Position numbers and translations under genes: made by a program. Below, piece by piece: positions 6,120-10,153 of a stretch of DNA of 10,153 nucleotides (position 1 is the stretch's first letter; every line of letters begins with the position of its first letter). The DNA is from an uncultured Coriobacteriaceae bacterium. Lineage in GTDB: Bacteria > Actinomycetota > Coriobacteriia > Coriobacteriales > Atopobiaceae. Below the pieces are notes generated by a model that saw nothing but the letters and a program-made list of their open reading frames with translations, searched no databases and was not told the origin of the DNA. The stretch spans positions 1-10,153 of the forward strand of contig URWR01000045.1 of NCBI GenBank assembly GCA_900551595.1, in the 5' to 3' direction.

Positions 6120-7043
6120 ATGTCTTTAGAAACAGCACTGCTAATTGTGCTTTGCGGCGTAGGTGGCGTGCTTGCTATGGTGCTGGTCGATGTGGCACGG
6201 CGCGAACGTGAGATCTCTCGGATTGCGCGCGAGCTGCTTAACCATGACATAGCAAGCAATGCTCGTATTCTTTTACATGTCCACACTCCAGCGTTAGAAG
6301 CATTGACACAAGCAATAAATGCACTGCTGGAAGCCGAGCAGGAGCGTGCGATAGCTCATAGACGTTCTCGTGAAGCTTTTCAAGAAGATCTCGCGGCACT
6401 TTCGCATGATATTCGCACTCCTCTAGCAGGAGCGCAAGGATATTTGCAGCTTGCTCGTATGACAGATAATGCTCAAGAGCACAACAATGATATTGTCCGC
6501 GCTGAGGAGCGGCTGAGTTCTATGAGAACCCTGGTAGATGGGTTGTTTGAGTATGCGCAAGCCACTGACCCCTCGTTTAGCCCTGAGTGTGTTCCGGTGG
6601 CACTTATGCCTGTTTTATCGGAAGTACTCGCGGGCATGTATCCGAGATTTATTGCTCGTGAATGGGAACCTCATATCAGTATCGACGATGAAACAGTGTC
6701 AGTATTGGCGGATGAACGCGCACTTACTCGTGTACTTGAGAACCTCATGACAAATGCTTTGCGCTATGGCATATCTGCTCCACGCATTGTTTCTCAAACA
6801 AAAGAAGACAGAGTCGCCCTGTGCGTTTCCAATGATGTACCTGATGCAAATGCACTTGATACCAACAAACTGTTTGACCGTTTTTATCGTGCTGAAACTG
6901 CTCGATCTGGTGAAGGGTCTGGATTGGGCCTTGCTATTGTTGCTCATCTTGTTGATGCGATGGGTGGCGAGGTGCAAGCCTGGCTTGACCAATCCACCCT
7001 TACCATCGAAATTATTCTTGTCAAAGCTTGTGATATGGCATAA
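6120..7043 (+). CDS. Sensor histidine kinase with minimal N-terminal membrane segment
   Basis: This 307-residue kinase probably phosphorylates the response regulator encoded at 3372. The N-terminus is a single hydrophobic helix (about residues 5-23) followed at once by a basic, helical cytoplasmic region; no extracellular sensing domain or second membrane helix is visible. A coiled-coil-like stretch (about 27-90) leads to the H-box LSHDIRTPLAG with phosphoacceptor His96. The ATP-binding domain has the N-box ENLMTNALRYG (207-217), the F-box LFDRFYR (251-257) and the glycine-rich box GEGSGLGLAI (264-273). The ATG at 6120 has GGGAGG five bases upstream; the GTG at 6114 is less likely. It starts 19 bp after the permease gene. 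Such kinases in BcrAB- or LanFEG-linked systems may sense through the membrane or the transporter. The signal is unknown. Confidence 0.92.
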   Translation: MSLETALLIVLCGVGGVLAMVLVDVARREREISRIARELLNHDIASNARILLHVHTPALEALTQAINALLEAEQERAIAHRRSREAFQEDLAALSHDIRTPLAGAQGYLQLARMTDNAQEHNNDIVRAEERLSSMRTLVDGLFEYAQATDPSFSPECVPVALMPVLSEVLAGMYPRFIAREWEPHISIDDETVSVLADERALTRVLENLMTNALRYGISAPRIVSQTKEDRVALCVSNDVPDANALDTNKLFDRFYRAETARSGEGSGLGLAIVAHLVDAMGGEVQAWLDQSTLTIEIILVKACDMA

Positions 7044-7048
7044 ATACT

Positions 7049-7090
7049 TGTCACAAAATTCATGAACATCTTCATTCTGTTGGTGTGACA
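7049..7090. repeat. Inverted repeat between kinase gene and azlC
   Basis: TGTCACA (7049-7055) and TGTGACA (7084-7090) are perfect 7-bp inverted arms 28 bp apart. A TTCATGAA palindrome (7059-7066) lies between them. The outer arms begin 5 bases after the kinase stop. They could form a long-loop hairpin or be paired protein-binding sites for an azlCD regulator. There is no strong T-run, so termination of the kinase transcript here is unconvincing. Confidence 0.35.
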
Positions 7091-7100
7091 TCTCTTTACA

Positions 7101-7144
7101 ATGATCTTTTGCATATTCGGATACATTCGAAGTGAGAAGATCAT
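7101..7144 (+). promoter_or_regulatory. Leader hairpin that could mask the azlC ribosome-binding site
   Basis: ATGATCTT (7101-7108) is the exact reverse complement of AAGATCAT (7137-7144). The stem extends inward by a G-U and a U-A pair to about 10 bp. The downstream arm includes GAGAAG (7134-7139), the ribosome-binding site for azlC at 7147. Within the loop, TTCG (7116-7119) can pair with CGAA (7128-7131). If transcribed, this fold would reduce azlC translation. A possible -35 TTTACA (7095-7100) is nearby, so the upstream arm may be too close to the promoter to be in the RNA. Confidence 0.35.
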
Positions 7145-7146
7145 CT

Positions 7147-7902
7147 ATGTCCAACCAAGACTCTGTACAAGGGACAAAAAAGGGCGTGCTGCGACGTGCA
7201 TTTGTGTGCGCGTTTCCCTATACTTTGCCGATTTGTGCAGGCTTTCTCTTTTTAGGTATTTCCTATGGCTTTCTGATGGGGACACGCGGTTTCCCATTTT
7301 TCTATCCCATGCTTATGGCGTTGTTCATTTTTGCCGGATCAATGGAGTTTGTAACCGTTAACTTGCTGCTTGCTCCCTTTAATCCGCTTGCAGCGTTTTT
7401 GTTGGCGCTCATTGTGAATGCGCGCCATTTGTTTTACGGCATAGTTATGCTTGATCGCTTTAGAGGTCTGGGGCTTAAACGCCTTTATCTCATTTTTGGC
7501 ATGTGTGACGAAAGCTTTGCAATAAATAGCACGGTTGAACCTCCCGAGGATGTTGATCGCGGGTGGTTCATGTTCTTTGTAACGCTGCTTAATCAGTTGT
7601 GGTGGGTAAGCGGTGCCACCCTGGGTGGCATATTGGGCAATATTGTTACCTTTGATACGACGGGCCTGGACTTTGTCTTAACCGCCCTCTTTATCGTGCT
7701 CTTTTTGGAACAGTGGCTTGCTACACATGATCATGTTCCTGCAGTTGTTGGTGGGGTACTGGCACTCATCTGTCTTGTTCTTTTTGGCCCTGACAACTTT
7801 ATGATTCCTGCAATGCTTGTCATGGTTGTTGCGTTCTTTATTATGTGGCGCTTTGAAGTGCCTCTTTCGTTTCGTAAGCAGAAAAGGGGTGCTCGCTCAT
7901 GA
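7147..7902 (+). CDS. azlC: AzlC family branched-chain amino-acid exporter, large subunit
   Basis: This 251-residue membrane protein is the large component of the AzlCD exporter, which in Bacillus subtilis exports branched-chain amino acids and analogues such as 4-azaleucine. After a short polar N-terminus come the family's conserved segments: PICAGFLFLGISYGFLM at about 28-44, IFAGSMEFVTVNLL near 63, NARHLFYGIVM near 90, and CDESFAI containing Asp121-Glu122. Seven or more hydrophobic segments are visible, including four closely packed ones near the C-terminus. The ATG at 7147 is preceded by GAGAAG at 7-base spacing; the GTG at 7132 has no ribosome-binding site. The stop overlaps the azlD start by 4 bp. 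No Lrp-type azlB regulator is seen beside it, unlike in B. subtilis. Substrate choice is from family knowledge. Confidence 0.93.
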   Translation: MSNQDSVQGTKKGVLRRAFVCAFPYTLPICAGFLFLGISYGFLMGTRGFPFFYPMLMALFIFAGSMEFVTVNLLLAPFNPLAAFLLALIVNARHLFYGIVMLDRFRGLGLKRLYLIFGMCDESFAINSTVEPPEDVDRGWFMFFVTLLNQLWWVSGATLGGILGNIVTFDTTGLDFVLTALFIVLFLEQWLATHDHVPAVVGGVLALICLVLFGPDNFMIPAMLVMVVAFFIMWRFEVPLSFRKQKRGARS

Positions 7903-8228
7903 CCGGAATTGAACAGGCTATAACCATTGCAGCAGTTGTTGCCGGGACAATGGTGACACGCTTTCTCCCCTTTATAGCGTTTCCTGATAAAAAAACACCG
8001 CCTGCATTTGTAACGTATCTCGGTAAGGTTTTACCTGGTGCTGCCATGGCATTGCTGGTTATCTATGCCCTTCGAAACGTAGATATTCTCTCAGGTTTTC
8101 ATGGCTTGCCGGAAGCCATTGCGATGCTTGCGGTTGTTGGTGTGCATGTGAAATGGCGCAATATGCTTATCTCTATTGCTGTGGGCACCTTTCTTTATAT
8201 GGCGCTTATTCGATTTGTCTTTGTATAG
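7899..8228 (+). CDS. azlD: AzlD family branched-chain amino-acid exporter, small subunit
   Basis: This 109-residue membrane protein is the small partner of AzlC, and both are needed for export in characterised systems. The length is normal for the family (about 100-110). It has four hydrophobic segments, at about residues 5-25, 45-60, 70-85 and 90-108. The conserved family stretches are TRFLPFIAF near residue 20 and LPGAAMALLVIYAL at about 45-58. The ATG overlaps the azlC stop codon (ATGA), so translation is coupled; an AGGGG lies about 10 bases upstream within azlC. A possible terminator follows about 75 bp after the stop. Confidence 0.92.
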   Translation: MTGIEQAITIAAVVAGTMVTRFLPFIAFPDKKTPPAFVTYLGKVLPGAAMALLVIYALRNVDILSGFHGLPEAIAMLAVVGVHVKWRNMLISIAVGTFLYMALIRFVFV

Positions 8229-8301
8229 GAAATGGACAATTGGCGAGGTAACTCAGGGAGACATGCTGCATAGCAACCAATAGATCAGCTGTAAGTTGTT
8301 T

Positions 8302-8330
8302 CGAGCTTTGCAAGTTCTCGTAAGTTTTTT
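8302..8330 (+). terminator. Possible intrinsic terminator after azlCD
   Basis: CGAG-CTT (8302-8308) can pair with AAG and CTCG (8312-8314 and 8317-8320) around a 3-base loop, with a two-base TT bulge. TTTTTT follows at 8325-8330. The stem is short and bulged but the T-run is good, and the site lies in the right place between two transcription units. The heptamer GTAAGTT is repeated at 8291-8297 and 8320-8326. Confidence 0.45.
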
Positions 8331-8375
8331 ATACAGACTGTCTAAAATCATCTTGAAATAGCTAGACTAACCAGG

Positions 8376-8394
8376 GTGATATATAAGGCATCAC
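8376..8394 (+). promoter_or_regulatory. Extended -10 promoter element within a small inverted repeat
   Basis: TGATATATA (8377-8385) matches an extended -10 (TG, one base, then a TATAAT-like hexamer). TTGAAA at 8353-8358 is 21 bases upstream, too far for a standard -35. The same bases lie in GTGAT-N9-ATCAC (8376-8380 and 8390-8394), an inverted repeat that could be an operator over the -10. The rest of the 204-bp gap 8229-8432 holds the terminator candidate, an AGACTGTCT palindrome (8335-8343) and a GGGAG ribosome-binding site (8420-8424). Confidence 0.4.
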
Positions 8395-8432
8395 GCGTAT
8401 TTGATGTTCTGTGTGAAGCGGGAGACAACTAC

Positions 8433-10153
8433 ATGAAGATGGGTATCGACAGCAAAATTCAGGTGAATGCACAGGATGGCGTGGAAGAATCTGTGTGTTC
8501 GCAAGCTGCGCCCCGTGAGTTGTATGTGGGTATTGATGTTGGTTCTACAACCGTAAAACTGGTTGCGTTGGATGTTCAGTCTCAAGAGTGCGAGCCGCTT
8601 ATTTCTCGGTATGTACGACATGGTGCTCGTCAGGCAGAGACAGCGGCAAAGCTTTTGGAAGAACTTGCTCAAACCTTCCCTCAAAGCACTATTTATGCAG
8701 CACTTACGGGCTCTGGAGCTACGGGGCTTGCAGAAGCATTGCAGCTTCCCTTTGTTCAGGAAGTTGTTGCGAACTCCATAGCAGTACGCCGTCTTTTTCC
8801 ACAGGCAAAAACTGCCATCGAGTTGGGCGGACAGGACGCAAAGATTGTTTTCTTTGAGCGTGATCCGCGAACCGGTGAGCTTACTGTTTCAAATATGCGC
8901 ATGAATGGATCGTGTGCAGGAGGTACCGGCGCATTTTTGGATGAAATTGCCTCTCTGGTTGAGGTGGCGCCTGAAGATTTTGATGGTCTTGCAGCCGCTG
9001 GCACGGCTGTGCATGACATCTCAGGACGCTGCGGCGTATACGCTAAAACCGATATTCAGCCCCTCATAAACCAGGGTGTTTCTAAAGAAGATATTGCGCT
9101 TTCTTCGCTACACGCTGTGGCAAAGCAGACGATAGGTGGTCTTGCTCAGGGCTTAGACATCGAAGCGCCTGTGGTGTTTGAGGGTGGTCCCCTTACGTTT
9201 GACCCCACGCTGGTGCGCGTGTTTGCAGAGCGTTTGGGGTTGTCTGCCAATGAGGCTATTGTGCCTGAGCGAGCAGAAACCATGATGGCGCTTGGTGCTG
9301 CATTATCGGTCGAAGAGCTCTTCTCCGACAGAGACTGTTCGATGGTTGCTGCACGTGCTGCTGAGATCTTACGTGCTTACGAGAAGCGCCCTCATGAAGA
9401 GGAAAAGCCGGCACCACCGTTTTTCTCATCAGAGGAAGAGCGTGCCGAATTTGCACAACGCCATACGGTGCCCCAAGAACCCGAGCCAGCGCCTCGTGTG
9501 GATGGGGTTCGTCGTGTGTGGTTGGGCATAGATTCAGGAAGCACAACCACGAAATTTGCCCTGCTCGATGAGCATGGTGTGCTTGTAGATTCGTTTTATG
9601 CCTCCAATGAGGGGGCGCCTCTGGATGTGGCGGTAGCTGCTCTCCGCGAAATGTACGATCGCCATGAGGCAGCCGGTGAGAAACTCGAGGTACTTGGTGT
9701 AGGCACGACGGGCTACGGTGAGAACATGTTCGCAAGTGCTCTCGGTGCCGATTACCATGCCGTGGAAACCGTGTCGCATGCGCGTGCGGTGCGCGATGTA
9801 GTGCCCGACGCCACATTTGTCTTGGATATTGGTGGTCAGGATATGAAGGCCATGTGGCTTGACCATGGCGTTATTACCGATGTAGTGGTCAACGAGGCAT
9901 GTTCATCTGGCTGCGGATCATTTCTCGAGACGTTTGCTCGAACACTGGGGATTCCTGTTACGAGCATAGCCGAGGCGGCATTTCGCTCGGATGCACCGGC
10001 TCGCCTGGGAAGCCGCTGCACTGTTTTTATGACCAGCAGCATTGTGACAGAGCAGCGCAATGGTAAGTCGCCTGACGACATCATGGCGGGTCTTTGCCGT
10101 TCCATCATAGAAAACGTCTTTACAAAAGTTGTTCGCATTCCCAGCATGGATGT
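8433..10153 (+). CDS. Large tandem acyl-CoA dehydratase activase-like protein (partial, C-terminus beyond right edge)
   Basis: The frame is open from ATG 8433 to the window end (573 complete codons). After a 28-residue variable N-terminus come two ASKHA-type ATPase modules of the BadF/BadG/BcrA/HgdC family. The first has the phosphate loop GIDVGSTTVK (33-42), then NGSCAGGTGAFLDE with Cys161 and SGRCGVYAKTDIQ with Cys200. The second repeats this with GIDSGSTTTKF (365-375), NEACSSGCGSFLE with Cys490, and GSRCTVFMTSSIV with Cys529. In HgdC two such cysteines, 39 residues apart, hold a 4Fe-4S cluster shared by the dimer; both modules keep exactly that spacing. A charged, proline-containing linker (about 320-360) joins them. 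Known relatives are about 1,400 residues and continue into dehydratase-like domains, so this one probably does too. Their substrate is not established. GGGAG lies 8 bases before the ATG. Confidence 0.92.
   Translation, partial: MKMGIDSKIQVNAQDGVEESVCSQAAPRELYVGIDVGSTTVKLVALDVQSQECEPLISRYVRHGARQAETAAKLLEELAQTFPQSTIYAALTGSGATGLAEALQLPFVQEVVANSIAVRRLFPQAKTAIELGGQDAKIVFFERDPRTGELTVSNMRMNGSCAGGTGAFLDEIASLVEVAPEDFDGLAAAGTAVHDISGRCGVYAKTDIQPLINQGVSKEDIALSSLHAVAKQTIGGLAQGLDIEAPVVFEGGPLTFDPTLVRVFAERLGLSANEAIVPERAETMMALGAALSVEELFSDRDCSMVAARAAEILRAYEKRPHEEEKPAPPFFSSEEERAEFAQRHTVPQEPEPAPRVDGVRRVWLGIDSGSTTTKFALLDEHGVLVDSFYASNEGAPLDVAVAALREMYDRHEAAGEKLEVLGVGTTGYGENMFASALGADYHAVETVSHARAVRDVVPDATFVLDIGGQDMKAMWLDHGVITDVVVNEACSSGCGSFLETFARTLGIPVTSIAEAAFRSDAPARLGSRCTVFMTSSIVTEQRNGKSPDDIMAGLCRSIIENVFTKVVRIPSMD

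Noticed and set aside
6699..7154. Minus-strand open frame spanning the kinase end and the azlC leader
   Set aside because: It is mostly antisense to the kinase ATP-binding domain and has no recognisable protein features. The intergenic part is better explained by inverted repeats.
7101..7361. Plus-strand 86-codon open frame as an azlC leader peptide
   Set aside because: It begins with ATG 7101 but runs far into azlC in another frame, has no ribosome-binding site and shows no run of branched-chain amino-acid codons typical of an attenuation leader.
9256..9816. 186-codon open frame on the minus strand inside the activase gene
   Set aside because: It lies opposite well-conserved activase sequence, its translation is rich in His, Arg and Pro as expected for an antisense shadow, and it has no domain or ribosome-binding site.
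1..10153. CRISPR arrays, tRNA or rRNA genes, insertion sequences and phage genes
   Set aside because: No regularly spaced repeats, tRNA-like cloverleaf, rRNA sequence, transposase or terminal inverted repeats were recognised on reading either strand.

Overview
The window looks like a chromosome segment from an anaerobic, moderate-GC bacterium. The best guess is a gut or oral Coriobacteriia (Olsenella/Atopobium-like) or a related anaerobic lineage. The guess rests on a large tandem acyl-CoA dehydratase activase (typical of strict anaerobes), a TetM-like GTPase of the type seen in Clostridia and Coriobacteria, purine-rich Shine-Dalgarno sites and mixed codon usage. The assignment is inference, because no rRNA or other marker gene is present.

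Layout: (1) 1-433, minus strand: the N-terminal part of a TetR-family repressor, cut by the left edge. (2) 434-690: a divergent intergenic region with a 17-bp palindrome and repeated ACGAGT hexamers. (3) 691-1155: a small flavodoxin-like protein. (4) 1286-3292: a translational GTPase of the Tet(M)/EF-G-like family. (5) 3372-7043: a four-gene plus-strand module with an OmpR-type response regulator, an ABC ATPase, an ABC-2 permease and a sensor kinase. (6) 7147-8228: azlC and azlD, a branched-chain amino-acid exporter with translationally overlapping genes. (7) 8433 to the right edge: the first 573 codons of a very large acyl-CoA dehydratase activase-like protein containing two complete activase domains.

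How the genes may work together: TetR probably controls itself and the divergent flavodoxin gene, and perhaps the GTPase downstream. The regulator/ABC/kinase module resembles bacitracin- or lantibiotic-type self-protection and peptide-resistance systems. In these a kinase with almost no extracellular part senses a cell-envelope drug or transporter flux, and the regulator induces the exporter. Here the regulator and kinase genes flank the transporter genes. With the TetM-like GTPase beside it, this could be a small stress or antibiotic-response neighbourhood, although the GTPase lacks the loop characteristic of true Tet(M)/Tet(O). The azlCD and activase transcription units appear independent of it.

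No tRNA, rRNA, CRISPR array, insertion sequence or phage gene was seen. Most of the window is ordinary. The parts most worth a second look are the non-canonical TetM-like GTPase, the palindromes in front of the response-regulator and flavodoxin genes, the possible Shine-Dalgarno-masking hairpin before azlC, and the two intact iron-sulfur cysteine pairs in the tandem activase.
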